This document shows positions 43,147-52,041 of a DNA stretch of 57,392 nt, piece after piece. The DNA is from Litorimonas sp964511495. Its GTDB lineage: Bacteria > Pseudomonadota > Alphaproteobacteria > Caulobacterales > Maricaulaceae. Position 1 is the stretch's first letter. Every line of letters begins with the position of its first letter. The position numbers and the translations under genes are program-made. The stretch covers positions 1 through 57,392 of the forward strand of contig CAZEFT010000017.1 of the NCBI GenBank assembly GCA_964511495.1, given 5' to 3'. Under the pieces are notes generated by a model that saw only the letters and a list, made by a program, of their open reading frames with translations, searched no databases and was not told the origin of the DNA.

Positions 43147-44163
43147 TTAAATGTGGTCGTCGTATTTCTTCGCAAGTTCTTCGATATTTTCCGGTGGCCA
43201 GTTTGGCGCGTCCATACCGAGATGTAATCCCATAGCAGCCAAGACTTCTTTGATCTCATTCAGAGATTTACGACCAAAGTTTGGTGTGCGCAGCATTTCT
43301 GCTTCTGACTTCTGAATCAAATCACCAATATAAACGATATTGTCGTTTTTCAGGCAGTTTGCAGAGCGAACGGATAATTCCAGCTCATCCACTTTGCGCA
43401 GAAGGGCAGGATTAAAGTCAAGCTCTGGCTTCTCTTCACCGCGAGACATATCTTCCGGATCGTCGAAGTTAACAAAGACCTGGAATTGATCCTGCAAGAT
43501 ACGGGCTGCAACGGCAACGGCATCTTCAGGCGTAACCGCAGCATTGGTTTCAATATCAATAATCAGCTTATCATAATCAAGAACCTGACCTTCACGTGTA
43601 TCTTCAACACGGTAAGCCACGCGTTTAACAGGCGAATAAAGCGCATCGATAGAGATAAGGCCAATCGGTGCATCTTCAGGACGGCTGTCAGCCGCAGGCA
43701 CATAACCTTTACCGGTTGTGACCGTTAGCTCCATGCGGATATCCGCACCTTCGTCCGCTGTACAAATGACGTGATCTTTGTTTAATATCTCAACATCAGC
43801 AGTCTCTTCAATGTCAGCACCTGTGACGGGGCCGGAACCGGTTTTACGAAGAAGCAATTTCTTCGGGCCTTCGGCATGCATGCGCACGGCCAAGCCTTTG
43901 AGGTTCAAAACGATATTGGTGACATCTTCGCGAACACCGGGAATAGATGTAAACTCGTGTACGATACCGTCAATTTGAACAGCGGACACAGCTGCGCCCT
44001 GCAAAGATGACAAAAGAACGCGACGTAGCGCATTCCCTAATGTCATACCAAAACCACGTTCAAGCGGTTCAGCAGTAACGACGGCTTTACGTTCCGGATC
44101 ACGACCCGGCTCAATTTCCGGATTGATTGGACGAATAAGTTCTTGCCAGTTTTTCTCAATCAC
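43147..44163 (-). CDS. rpoA: DNA-directed RNA polymerase subunit alpha
   Basis: RpoA nucleates RNA polymerase assembly through its N-terminal domain and contacts promoters and activators through its C-terminal domain. The 338-residue protein shows both: the dimerisation domain with ERGFGMTLGNALRRVLLSSL (about 33-52), and the C-terminal domain with ELSVRSANCLKNDNI and PNFGRKSLNEIKEVLAAMGL. It lies between rpsK and rplQ, the usual alpha-operon order. Confidence 0.98.
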   Translation of the reverse strand: MIEKNWQELIRPINPEIEPGRDPERKAVVTAEPLERGFGMTLGNALRRVLLSSLQGAAVSAVQIDGIVHEFTSIPGVREDVTNIVLNLKGLAVRMHAEGPKKLLLRKTGSGPVTGADIEETADVEILNKDHVICTADEGADIRMELTVTTGKGYVPAADSRPEDAPIGLISIDALYSPVKRVAYRVEDTREGQVLDYDKLIIDIETNAAVTPEDAVAVAARILQDQFQVFVNFDDPEDMSRGEEKPELDFNPALLRKVDELELSVRSANCLKNDNIVYIGDLIQKSEAEMLRTPNFGRKSLNEIKEVLAAMGLHLGMDAPNWPPENIEELAKKYDDHI

Positions 44164-44263
44164 AATAGTGGCCTTTTCTTTTCAAACTCGGCGCGTCAGT
44201 AGGGGTTCAGCTTAAACCCGTCTCGCGCCGTATATGACCCGCCAAGTGGCAGGTATCGGCTTA

Positions 44264-44653
44264 TTAAACGCGGCGACGCTTTGGCGGGCGGCAACCGTTA
44301 TGCGGGATAGGAGTCACGTCACGAATTGTTGTGATCGTAAAACCGGCAGCCTGCAAAGCACGAACCGCGCTTTCACGACCTGAACCCGGACCGTTCACAT
44401 TAACTTCCAAAGTGGTCATACCGTGATCTGCTGCCTTGCGAGCCGCTTCTTCAGCAGCCACCTGAGCCGCGTAAGGTGTGGATTTGCGGGAGCCTTTAAA
44501 GCCCATCGCACCAGCAGAACACCAAGCTACGGTATTGCCTTGGGCATCCGTAATCGTGATCATTGTATTGTTAAATGTGGAGTTCACATGAGCGACGCCG
44601 GAAGTGATATTCTTCCGATCGGCGCGGCGAACGCGACCTGCTTCTTTAGCCAT
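44264..44653 (-). CDS. rpsK: 30S ribosomal protein S11
   Basis: S11 sits on the small-subunit platform near the mRNA exit. The 129-residue protein has GVAHVNSTFNNTMITITDAQ, the VAWCSAGAMGFKGSRKSTPYA segment and the C-terminal DVTPIPHNGCRPPKRRRV, all diagnostic. It is followed by rpoA after 100 bases and preceded by rpsM. Confidence 0.98.
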   Translation of the reverse strand: MAKEAGRVRRADRKNITSGVAHVNSTFNNTMITITDAQGNTVAWCSAGAMGFKGSRKSTPYAAQVAAEEAARKAADHGMTTLEVNVNGPGSGRESAVRALQAAGFTITTIRDVTPIPHNGCRPPKRRRV

Positions 44654-44664
44654 ATCAGCCTACC

Positions 44665-45033
44665 CTATTTCTTCTTGCCGGCAATAGCTTTTGCCGGGCC
44701 TTTGCGCGTGCGTGCATTTGTATGTGTACGCTGACCGCGAACTGGTAAACCCCGACGGTGACGCAAGCCCCGATAGTTACCCATATCCATCAAACGCTTC
44801 ACATTTTGTGAGCGCTCACGGCGAAGATCACCTTCCACCTGATAATTGGCATCAATCGTTTCACGGATTTGCAGGATCTCTTGATCCGTCAAATCATGAA
44901 CACGACGCTCACGTGCGATACCCACTTTTTCGCAGATCTCGGACGCAATCGCCGGACCAATGCCGTGAATATAACGTAGCGCGATTTCAACGCGCTTATT
45001 AGTCGGGATGTTTACCCCAGCAATACGAGCCAC
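44665..45033 (-). CDS. rpsM: 30S ribosomal protein S13
   Basis: S13 lies at the head of the small subunit and contacts the P-site tRNA. The start is set at GTG 45033, because the product then begins VARIAGVNIPTNKRV as the family requires and GAGGAGG lies directly upstream. A longer frame to 45096 is rejected. The 122-residue protein carries ALRYIHGIGPAIASEIC and the C-terminal GLPVRGQRTHTNARTRKGP. A leader of about 170 bases with a hairpin separates it from adk. Confidence 0.96.
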   Translation of the reverse strand: MARIAGVNIPTNKRVEIALRYIHGIGPAIASEICEKVGIARERRVHDLTDQEILQIRETIDANYQVEGDLRRERSQNVKRLMDMGNYRGLRHRRGLPVRGQRTHTNARTRKGPAKAIAGKKK

Positions 45034-45080
45034 TTGCGGCCTCCTCAAATTCCTACACTCGCTTGGGTCCTGAACAGATA

Positions 45081-45107
45081 GCTCACCCCATAACAAAAGG
45101 GGCGAGC
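45081..45107. promoter_or_regulatory. Hairpin in the adk-rpsM intergenic leader
   Basis: GCTCACCCC and GGGGCGAGC pair with one mismatch around a nine-base loop, 48 bases or more upstream of rpsM. There is no T-run, so it is more likely a leader structure or processing site than a terminator. Confidence 0.35.
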
Positions 45108-45209
45108 GATAGAAGAACCGTCCGCGAAAGCGGGTTACTTAGTCTTAACACCCCATGCCGTCAAGCACGGGACGCCTTGTTTCATGAGATTCTTCAGACT
45201 CTTTTCCGA

Positions 45210-45830
45210 TTAGGAAAAGAGACGGGCAAAGAATCCTTTTTTATTGGCCGGTTCGGCCGGTTTTTCCACATCCAAGATGCGGCTTATGCTGTTTGCAACA
45301 CCATCAGGCGTCGCCATTCCATCGACTTCGCTCAATTTACCTTGGTTTTCGTAAAATGGCAGAAGCGGAGCTGTCTGTTCATTGTAATTTCCAAGGCGAA
45401 TCTTGAAGCTTTCAGGATTATCATCTTTGCGACCCTCTTCTTCGAATCGCTTTGTGATCCGGGTCATTAAGGCCTGATCATCGACACAGAGGCGAATGAC
45501 CTTATCGACCTTGTGTCCACGAGCCGCCAAAGCCACATCAAGCGCCTCAGCCTGCGCCACAGTGCGCGGGAAACCATCAAAGATGAAGCCCTTGGCATTC
45601 GGGTACATATCCAATTGCTCTTCGATCAAAGCGATAACAATCTCATCAGAAACCAGATCACCACGATCCATAATTCCGGCGACAGTTTTACCCAATTCAG
45701 ATTCTGAAGCCCGAGCCGCGCGTAGCATGTCCCCTGTGGAGAGTTGCATTAAGCCTCGTTCCAATACGAGCCGTTTGGCTTGTGTGCCTTTACCGGCGGC
45801 CGGGGGGCCAAAAAGAACGAGATTCAACAT
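45210..45830 (-). CDS. adk: Adenylate kinase
   Basis: Adk interconverts ATP+AMP and two ADP. The 206-residue protein has the P-loop GPPAAGKGTQAKRL (8-21), STGDMLRAA, the AMP-binding FIFDGFPRTVAQAEAL and the RxxxR-type LID with a short lid (ITKRFEEEGRKDDN), as in the short-LID group. A C-terminal tail (EKPAEPANKKGFFARLFS) extends beyond the normal end. It lies between secY and rpsM, the usual position in alphaproteobacteria. Confidence 0.95.
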   Translation of the reverse strand: MLNLVLFGPPAAGKGTQAKRLVLERGLMQLSTGDMLRAARASESELGKTVAGIMDRGDLVSDEIVIALIEEQLDMYPNAKGFIFDGFPRTVAQAEALDVALAARGHKVDKVIRLCVDDQALMTRITKRFEEEGRKDDNPESFKIRLGNYNEQTAPLLPFYENQGKLSEVDGMATPDGVANSISRILDVEKPAEPANKKGFFARLFS

Positions 45831-45839
45831 ATCAAAGCC

Positions 45840-47198
45840 CTATCGGTTACGCCGACGCATACGGGACTTTTTAATTAAGCCCTCATATTGGTGAGCAATG
45901 AGGTGGGACTGAATTTGTGCCACAGTATCCAATGTCACGGAAACGATAATCAGCAAGCTCATACCGCCAATCAACATAGCAACAGATGGCGGGATAGCGC
46001 CTCCTTGGCGCGCAATAATCAATTCAGGCAGCACACAAACAAAGGCCACATAAATCGCCCCGATAAATGTCAGGCGAGACAAGACATAAGAGAGATATTC
46101 TTCTGTCCGCTTGCCGGGACGAATACCGGGCAGGAAGCCACCGTTCTTACGCAGATTGTCGGCAACATCTTCAGGCTTAAAGACATAAGGGACGTAGAAG
46201 TAACAGAAGAAGATAATCAACAAACCATAAAGTGTCAGATAGACAGGTGAACCGTAAGCCAAGAAAGCCAAGAGCGTACCCGCAGCGCCAGAGGCCGCTT
46301 CATTTCCACCACTGCCCATCATGATCGGGCCAAGGGTAGCAGGAAGAAGAAGCAAAGAACTCGCGAAGATAGGCGGAATAACACCGGCTGTGTTGAGCTT
46401 GAGCGGCATAAAGGAACTCTCACCGCCGAAAGTCTTACCACCCGCCATTTGGCGTTTCGGGTATTGAACCAGCAGACGACGTTGCGCGCGCTCGACATAA
46501 ACGATTAACATGGACAAGCCGATAAACAGAACAATCAGGAATAAGAGCAAGAGCTCAGACACTGTGCCTTGCTGATTCAAACTAAAGGCTTGGAAAATCG
46601 CTTTTGGTAATTCCGCCACAATACCGGCAAAGATAATCAAAGAAACACCGTTACCGACACCGCGTGCAGTGACTTGTTCACCCAACCACATCAGGAACAT
46701 TGTTCCGCCAACCAGTGTAATAACTGTGGAAGCTTGGAAAAATGCGCCGGGGCTGATAGCGGCGCCACTTGTCTCAATGAACCGCGCAACGCCATAGGCT
46801 TGGAAAGCGGCCAATAGAACCGTCAGATAACGCGTATATTGGTTAATTTGTTTTCGACCCTGTTCCCCATCCTTATCCAACTCTTTCAGAGAACCGATAG
46901 AGCCTTTCATCAGGGTCATAATAATCGAGGCGGAAATATAAGGCATCACGTTCAGCGCAAAAATCGCCATCCGTTCCACCGCGCCACCAGAAAACATGTT
47001 CAGACGATCGCCCAGACCGCCCGTATTCATCATGGAAGAAATCTGTTCAAGATCAACACCCGGAACTGGCACATAAGTACCAATCCGATAGATGACCAAA
47101 ATCATAAGGGTGAAAAGTAGACGTTGTTGTAGCTCTTTTGCCTTAGCGAAAACGCCAAGGTTCATATTTGCTGCTAACTGTTCTGACGCTGATGCCAT
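45840..47198 (-). CDS. secY: Protein translocase channel subunit SecY
   Basis: SecY is the channel of the Sec translocon in the inner membrane. The 452-residue protein has the expected ten hydrophobic helices. Conserved parts are YRIGTYVPVPGVD near the start, the GRKQINQYTRYLTVLLAAFQ segment, GNGVSLIIFAGIVA and the late cytoplasmic loop FKPEDVADNLRKNGGFLPGIRPG. It ends the spc operon between rplO and adk. Confidence 0.98.
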   Translation of the reverse strand: MASASEQLAANMNLGVFAKAKELQQRLLFTLMILVIYRIGTYVPVPGVDLEQISSMMNTGGLGDRLNMFSGGAVERMAIFALNVMPYISASIIMTLMKGSIGSLKELDKDGEQGRKQINQYTRYLTVLLAAFQAYGVARFIETSGAAISPGAFFQASTVITLVGGTMFLMWLGEQVTARGVGNGVSLIIFAGIVAELPKAIFQAFSLNQQGTVSELLLLFLIVLFIGLSMLIVYVERAQRRLLVQYPKRQMAGGKTFGGESSFMPLKLNTAGVIPPIFASSLLLLPATLGPIMMGSGGNEAASGAAGTLLAFLAYGSPVYLTLYGLLIIFFCYFYVPYVFKPEDVADNLRKNGGFLPGIRPGKRTEEYLSYVLSRLTFIGAIYVAFVCVLPELIIARQGGAIPPSVAMLIGGMSLLIIVSVTLDTVAQIQSHLIAHQYEGLIKKSRMRRRNR

Positions 47199-47264
47199 GA
47201 AACGTCTCCTGCCCGTATCAAAGTGAAAACCCTATCCGATACAGATAGGGTTTATTTGAGCGGT

Positions 47265-48236
47265 TTAAAGGTCGCCGAGCTTGCCTTCGTTTTTGGCGAG
47301 CAGATAATAGAAGGTTACACGGTTTTTCATCCGTGTGGGCTTCATTGTTACGCAGACCGCTTTGACTTTCTCCATCGCCGCGTCTTTGTCATCAATACCA
47401 AGCTTTTTCTTCATGAAGCCTTTGACGATTGTCTCGAGCTCTGTCTCGTCAGAACAAGACACATATTTCGCATCACGGTTCTTGAGAGACGCACCAAGAT
47501 ATTTTTCGATCTTTGTGACGATAGCATTATCCGCATCCGCATCATATTCGCGGGTTGGCGCCAAGTAAGCTGACTCACCGTCTTCTTTAGCGGCTTTTTT
47601 CGCAGCAGGCTTCTTAGCTGCAGCCTTAGGCTCGGCTTTTTCGACTTTCGCTTTTTTCACTACAGGCTTTTTCTCTTCTTTAGCAGGAGCGGCAGATGCC
47701 TTCGCCACTTTCTTGTCCGCTTTTGAGACTTTACCGCTGCGATCCGCTTTGACGCCTTTTTCACGGCGCGTAACAGTCTCGTCTAATACGGTGACAGAGC
47801 CTTTGGCATCTTCAACAGCCTTTGTCGCGCCCGGCGTTGCGCCAGAAACAACCAATTTGACAGCCTTAGACACTTTGCCAGCACCAATAAGGCGCACACC
47901 GTCAAAAGCACGACGCAAAACACCGGCCTCAACAAGCGCTTCGGCTGTGAGTTCAGTTTTTCCGTCAATCTTACCAGACTCAATCGCACGATTAAGATTA
48001 ACAACAGACAGCTCAGCAAAACGCTTGCGGTTCGGTTTGTTAAAACCACGCTTTGGCAGGCGCATATGGATAGGCATTTGACCGCCTTCGAAGCCTTTAA
48101 TCGCCACACCTGAGCGGGACTTCTGACCTTTTACACCACGACCGGCCGTTTTACCTTTACCGGAGCCGATACCACGGCCGACCCGTTTACGCTCTTTAGT
48201 CGCGCCGGGATTATCTGAGAGTTCGTTCAAACGCAT
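47265..48236 (-). CDS. rplO: 50S ribosomal protein L15 fused to a DUF2853-like domain
   Basis: Residues 1 to about 152 are a complete L15, with MRLNELSDNPGATKERKRVG, the GQKSRSGVAIKGFEGGQMP motif and the FAELSVVNLNRAI strand. L15 normally ends here (about 150-165 residues). In this gene the frame continues through a Lys/Ala-rich linker (about 155-222, with AAAKKPAAKKAAKEDG) into about 100 residues that look like a whole DUF2853 domain (224-323: YLAPTREYDADADNAIV, LGASLKNRDAKYVSCSD, RMKNRVTFYYLLAKNEGKLG). No stop, frameshift or internal start signal separates the parts. DUF2853 proteins are normally separate small proteins of unknown function. It lies between rpmD and secY. Confidence 0.95.
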   Translation of the reverse strand: MRLNELSDNPGATKERKRVGRGIGSGKGKTAGRGVKGQKSRSGVAIKGFEGGQMPIHMRLPKRGFNKPNRKRFAELSVVNLNRAIESGKIDGKTELTAEALVEAGVLRRAFDGVRLIGAGKVSKAVKLVVSGATPGATKAVEDAKGSVTVLDETVTRREKGVKADRSGKVSKADKKVAKASAAPAKEEKKPVVKKAKVEKAEPKAAAKKPAAKKAAKEDGESAYLAPTREYDADADNAIVTKIEKYLGASLKNRDAKYVSCSDETELETIVKGFMKKKLGIDDKDAAMEKVKAVCVTMKPTRMKNRVTFYYLLAKNEGKLGDL

Positions 48237-48278
48237 TTGTTTTCTCCAAGAGGTTTCTAACCGTCAAAAGACAGTAGA

Positions 48279-48467
48279 CTACTCTTCTACAATTTTCACC
48301 ATGTGAGCGACTTTGGCAATCATGCCACGAACGCTCGGTGTATCTTCTAATGTACGCTGCTTGCCAATGCGGCCAAGGCCAAGACCGACAAGTGTTGCGC
48401 GCTGATCCGGCTTACGGCGGGTTGCCGAACCGGTCTGACGGACAGTCACTGTTGCTTTTTTCGCCAT
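48279..48467 (-). CDS. rpmD: 50S ribosomal protein L30
   Basis: L30 is a small large-subunit protein. The 62-residue product has the family pattern VTVRQTGSATRRKPDQRATL, then GLGLGRIGKQRTLEDTPSVR and GMIAKVAHMVKIVEE. It lies between rpsE and rplO in the usual spc order. Confidence 0.96.
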   Translation of the reverse strand: MAKKATVTVRQTGSATRRKPDQRATLVGLGLGRIGKQRTLEDTPSVRGMIAKVAHMVKIVEE

Positions 48468-48478
48468 TGTTCGGCTCC

Positions 48479-49045
48479 TTAAGCTTCGAGGGCTTCAGGG
48501 GCTGAGGCACCGTCATTACGACGCTCAACGATTTCAGCCACTTTCTTACCGCGTTTATTCGCAATCATGCGTGGGCTTTCCATACGCTTTAACGCATCAA
48601 ATGTCGCACGCACCATGTTGTAAGGATTAGATGTGCCGATAGATTTACCGACAACATCTTGTACACCGAGGCATTCCAAAACAGCACGCATTGGACCACC
48701 GGCAATCACGCCTGTCCCGGGAGGGGCTGAACGCATAACGACTTTACCAGCACCATGACGGCCACGTACATCATGATGTAACGTACGACCTTCACGCAGT
48801 GGAACGCGGATCATTGTTTTCTTTGCTTCTTCGGAAGCCTTGCGAATAGCTTCAGGCACTTCGCGGGCTTTACCCTTACCAAAGCCAACACGTCCTTTTT
48901 CATCACCCACGATAACGAGAGCAGCGAATGACATGTTACGGCCACCTTTTACGGTTTTGGCAACGCGGTTAATGTGAACAAGACGATCGATAAATTCATT
49001 ATCTTGTTCTTCGTCCCGTTTACGGCGGTTATCTTCTCTAGCCAT
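48479..49045 (-). CDS. rpsE: 30S ribosomal protein S5
   Basis: S5 contributes to decoding accuracy and mRNA unwinding. The 188-residue protein has the double-stranded RNA-binding-like N-terminal domain (FIDRLVHINRVAKTVKGGR, then FAALVIVGDEKGRVGFGKG) and the ribosomal S5 domain 2 fold (APPGTGVIAGGPMRAVLECL). It follows rplR and precedes rpmD. Confidence 0.98.
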   Translation of the reverse strand: MAREDNRRKRDEEQDNEFIDRLVHINRVAKTVKGGRNMSFAALVIVGDEKGRVGFGKGKAREVPEAIRKASEEAKKTMIRVPLREGRTLHHDVRGRHGAGKVVMRSAPPGTGVIAGGPMRAVLECLGVQDVVGKSIGTSNPYNMVRATFDALKRMESPRMIANKRGKKVAEIVERRNDGASAPEALEA

Positions 49046-49055
49046 ATCAGTATTC

Positions 49056-49406
49056 CTAGAATTTCAGACCGGCTTCGCGAGCCGCATCGGCCAAGGCTTT
49101 CACCCGACCATGATAAAGGTATGCACCGCGGTCAAAGACGACTTCACCGACTTTGGCCTTCTCGGCACGCTCTGCGATCAATTTACCGATACGGGCCGCG
49201 GCCGCAGTATCAGAGCCTTTTTGCTTTTTATCTTCAAGCGTAGAGGCTGATGCCAAAGTTGTGCCTGTTACATCGTCGATAATCTGAACGGAAATGTTCT
49301 TTGATGACCGATAAACGGATAAACGAGGACGCCCATTGGCATGTTTCTTCAAACGGCGACGAACGCGTTGCGCGCGACGCTTCATATTTTGGTGAGCAGA
49401 TTTCAT
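49056..49406 (-). CDS. rplR: 50S ribosomal protein L18
   Basis: L18 binds 5S rRNA. The 116-residue protein has RRAQRVRRRLKKHANGRPRL, SVYRSSKNISVQIIDDVTG and the C-terminal VVFDRGAYLYHGRVKALADA, diagnostic for the family. It is between rplF and rpsE. Confidence 0.98.
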   Translation of the reverse strand: MKSAHQNMKRRAQRVRRRLKKHANGRPRLSVYRSSKNISVQIIDDVTGTTLASASTLEDKKQKGSDTAAAARIGKLIAERAEKAKVGEVVFDRGAYLYHGRVKALADAAREAGLKF

Positions 49407-49408
49407 GA

Positions 49409-49942
49409 CTACTTCTTCTTACCTTCCTTGCTACGCACGAACTCACCGACATAACGTACACCCTTGCCTTTATAAGGCTCTGGCTTACGAAACGCACGGA
49501 TCTCGGCGGCAACTTGACCCACTTGCTGCTTATCAATGCCGGACACTTTGATCAGTGTTGGCTTCGACGCTTCAATTGTGATGCCTTGCGGCGGTGTGTA
49601 ATCCACGTCGTGCGAATAACCAAGCTGCATAGAAAGGTTTGTCCCTTTCATTTGCGCTCGGTAACCCACGCCGCGTAGCTCAAGCGATTTTTCAAATCCC
49701 TTTGTTACACCTAGGATCATATTCTCAACCATTGTGCGGCTCATGCCCCACATAGCACTGGCGTTTTTCACGCCTTCGACAGGAGTGACCGTGAATGCAC
49801 CATCCTTCAATTCGCCAGTAACGGCGTCAGGAAGTGTGAAGCTCAACTCGCCTTTCGGGCCTTTGACTGTAATGTCCTGACCGGACTGTGTCAAAGTCAC
49901 GCCGTCAATAACGGCGACAGGTTGTTTACCAATACGTGACAT
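49409..49942 (-). CDS. rplF: 50S ribosomal protein L6
   Basis: L6 is located near the factor-binding site of the large subunit. The 177-residue protein has MSRIGKQPVAVIDGVTL, two duplicated L6 folds, and the C-terminal signature PEPYKGKGVRYVGEFVRSKE. It is two bases from rplR and nine bases from rpsH. Confidence 0.98.
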   Translation of the reverse strand: MSRIGKQPVAVIDGVTLTQSGQDITVKGPKGELSFTLPDAVTGELKDGAFTVTPVEGVKNASAMWGMSRTMVENMILGVTKGFEKSLELRGVGYRAQMKGTNLSMQLGYSHDVDYTPPQGITIEASKPTLIKVSGIDKQQVGQVAAEIRAFRKPEPYKGKGVRYVGEFVRSKEGKKK

Positions 49943-49951
49943 AGAGCCCTC

Positions 49952-50350
49952 CTAAGACACTTGGCAAAGAACTTCACCGCCGACGTTATTTTCACGTGCA
50001 GCAGCGTCGCTCATGACGCCTTTGGGGGTTGAAAGGATCGCGATACCCAAACCGTTACGCACTTGTGGTAAAGTCTTCACAGAAGAATAAACGCGGCGGC
50101 CCGGCTTAGAAATACGTTTGATGTCACGGATAACGGCTTCGCCTTCGAAATATTTTAATTCGATGTTGAAAGCCCGGAAACCGGCATCGTCTTTTGTTTC
50201 TTCGTAACCGCGAATGAAACCTTCATCGGCTAATACGTCGAGAACACGTCCACGCAGATTTGAAGCAGGTGTTGTGACGGAAGAACGGTTACGCATGATC
50301 GCATTGCGAATACGTGTGAGCATATCGCCCAGAGGATCTGAAAATGACAT
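49952..50350 (-). CDS. rpsH: 30S ribosomal protein S8
   Basis: S8 binds the central domain of 16S rRNA and in many bacteria also represses the spc operon by binding its mRNA. The 132-residue protein begins SFSDPLGDMLTRIRNAIMRN and ends with GLGIAILSTPKGVMSD, then AARENNVGGEVLCQVS, as expected. It lies between rpsN and rplF. Confidence 0.98.
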   Translation of the reverse strand: MSFSDPLGDMLTRIRNAIMRNRSSVTTPASNLRGRVLDVLADEGFIRGYEETKDDAGFRAFNIELKYFEGEAVIRDIKRISKPGRRVYSSVKTLPQVRNGLGIAILSTPKGVMSDAAARENNVGGEVLCQVS

Positions 50351-50362
50351 GGTGTCTCTCCC

Positions 50363-50668
50363 CTACCAGCTTGACTTCACGAGACCTGGTATCAGGCCCA
50401 TGCTGCCCAATTCGCGAAGCGCGATACGGGACATTTTCATTTTACGATAGTAACCGCGTGGACGACCGGTGACTTGGCAACGGTTACGAACACGGTTTTC
50501 CGCGGAATTGCGTGGAAGAGCCGCCAGCTTCAACTGGGCTTGAAAACGCTCTTCAACAGGCAAATCTTTATTGCGAGCAATATCTTTAAGCAGAGCACGT
50601 TTACCTGCATATTTGGCAACGAGGCGCTGACGCTTCAAATTACGCTCGACTGAGCTTACTTTAGCCAT
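50363..50668 (-). CDS. rpsN: 30S ribosomal protein S14 (zinc-independent type)
   Basis: S14 is part of the head of the small subunit. The 101-residue length and the absence of a four-cysteine zinc ribbon mark the C-minus form. Diagnostic parts are KRQRLVAKYAGKRALLKDIA, RNRCQVTGRPRGYYRKMKMS and the end LGSMGLIPGLVKSSW. It follows rplE after an 83-base gap. Confidence 0.98.
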   Translation of the reverse strand: MAKVSSVERNLKRQRLVAKYAGKRALLKDIARNKDLPVEERFQAQLKLAALPRNSAENRVRNRCQVTGRPRGYYRKMKMSRIALRELGSMGLIPGLVKSSW

Positions 50669-50751
50669 TTATTTTTCTCCTATTTGCGAGGTTTTGAGCA
50701 CAATGCCCTCAACCTGCTTCGCTTGTTGCGTTCGTTCCCGAACCCGTCAGA

Positions 50752-51306
50752 TTAGTTTCTGAAAGGGAAAGAGAACGCGGCCAACAATGCTTTGGCTTCT
50801 TCATCAGTTGTGGCACTTGTTTGTACCACGATGTCCATTCCGCGAACGGAATCGACTTTATCATAATCAATCTCAGGAAAGACGATATGTTCTTTCAAGC
50901 CCATGGCGTAATTGCCGTGGCCATCAAAACTTTTACCGTTCAGACCGCGGAAGTCCCGTACGCGTGGCAACGCAATGTTCACCAAACGATCAAGGAATTC
51001 ATACATTTTATCACGACGCAAAGTCACCTTTGTGCCGATAACCATACCGTCACGCAGCTTAAAGCCCGCAATCGATTTTTTGGCCACACAAGGCACAGGC
51101 TTTTGACCGGCGATCAATTCAAGCTCTTCCATAGCGGCTTGAACTTTTTTCTTATCACCGACACCTTCGCCGATACCCATATTCAGCACGATCTTTTCGA
51201 TACGTGGAATCTGCATGTCAGACGTGTAGCCGAATTGTTCTTTCAACTTCGCACGGACTTCATCACGATAGACCGCCGCGAGGCGTGGTTCATACGGTTT
51301 AGTCAT
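50752..51306 (-). CDS. rplE: 50S ribosomal protein L5
   Basis: L5 binds 5S rRNA and contacts the P-site tRNA. The 184-residue protein has the LNMGIGEGVGDKKKVQAAME stretch, RDFRGLNGKSFDGHGNYAMG and KEHIVFPEIDYDKVDSVRGM, then DIVVQTSATTDEEAKALL. Its start overlaps the end of rplX by eight bases. Confidence 0.98.
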   Translation of the reverse strand: MTKPYEPRLAAVYRDEVRAKLKEQFGYTSDMQIPRIEKIVLNMGIGEGVGDKKKVQAAMEELELIAGQKPVPCVAKKSIAGFKLRDGMVIGTKVTLRRDKMYEFLDRLVNIALPRVRDFRGLNGKSFDGHGNYAMGLKEHIVFPEIDYDKVDSVRGMDIVVQTSATTDEEAKALLAAFSFPFRN

Positions 51307-51619
51307 CGATGACTTCCCCTGATTTCTTGGCGACGCGGACTTTTTTGCCGTCTTTCAACGTTTTAAAGCCAACGCGCGTTGGTGTATTATCTTTCGGGTC
51401 AAGATGAGCGACATTTGAAACGTGAATTGGCGCTTCAAATTCTTTGATGCCACCATCCGGGTCCATTTGGCTTGGACGTGTGTGACGCTTGACCATACGG
51501 ACGCCTTTGACGACGACACGCTCTTCTTTCGGAGACACTTTCAGGACTTCGCCCTTACGGCCTTTATCCTTACCGGCGATGACGACAACATAGTCGCCTT
51601 TTTTAATCTTCGCAGCCAT
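51299..51619 (-). CDS. rplX: 50S ribosomal protein L24
   Basis: L24 is an assembly initiator of the large subunit. The 106-residue protein has the KOW motif (KKGDYVVVIAGKDKGRKGEV) and the VVKGVRMVKRHTRPSQ segment. It lies between rplN and rplE with an overlap at its 3' end. Confidence 0.98.
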   Translation of the reverse strand: MAAKIKKGDYVVVIAGKDKGRKGEVLKVSPKEERVVVKGVRMVKRHTRPSQMDPDGGIKEFEAPIHVSNVAHLDPKDNTPTRVGFKTLKDGKKVRVAKKSGEVIDD

Positions 51620-51621
51620 GG

Positions 51622-51990
51622 TTATAGTACCTCTGGAGCCAGAGAGACGATCTTCATGTGGTTTTTCGCACGCAGTTCACGAGGAACCGGGCCAAAAATC
51701 CGCGTGCCGATCGGCTCGCCATTATTGTTGATGATGACAGCAGCATTGCCGTCAAAACGGATTACAGAACCGTCACGGCGCTGAATGTCTTTGCGAACCC
51801 GCACGACAATCGCCTTACGCACGTCACCCTTTTTTACTTTACCGCGTGGAATGGCTTCTTTGACAGAAACAACAATCGTATCACCCACATGAGCGTAACG
51901 ACGCTTTGAACCACCCAGTACTTTAATGCACTGAACGCGACGGGCGCCGGAATTGTCGGCCACATCCAAGTTTGTCTGCATTTGAATCAT
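51622..51990 (-). CDS. rplN: 50S ribosomal protein L14
   Basis: L14 forms an intersubunit bridge. The 122-residue protein begins MIQMQTNLDVADNSGARRVQ and has KVLGGSKRRYAHVGDTIVVS and the end RELRAKNHMKIVSLAPEVL, all highly conserved. It is the first gene of the spc-type group after rpsQ. Confidence 0.98.
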   Translation of the reverse strand: MIQMQTNLDVADNSGARRVQCIKVLGGSKRRYAHVGDTIVVSVKEAIPRGKVKKGDVRKAIVVRVRKDIQRRDGSVIRFDGNAAVIINNNGEPIGTRIFGPVPRELRAKNHMKIVSLAPEVL

Positions 51991-52041
51991 GAGACGTCTC
52001 CTTGATTACATGAGAGGGATTTCAACGAAAAGGCAGGGCCT

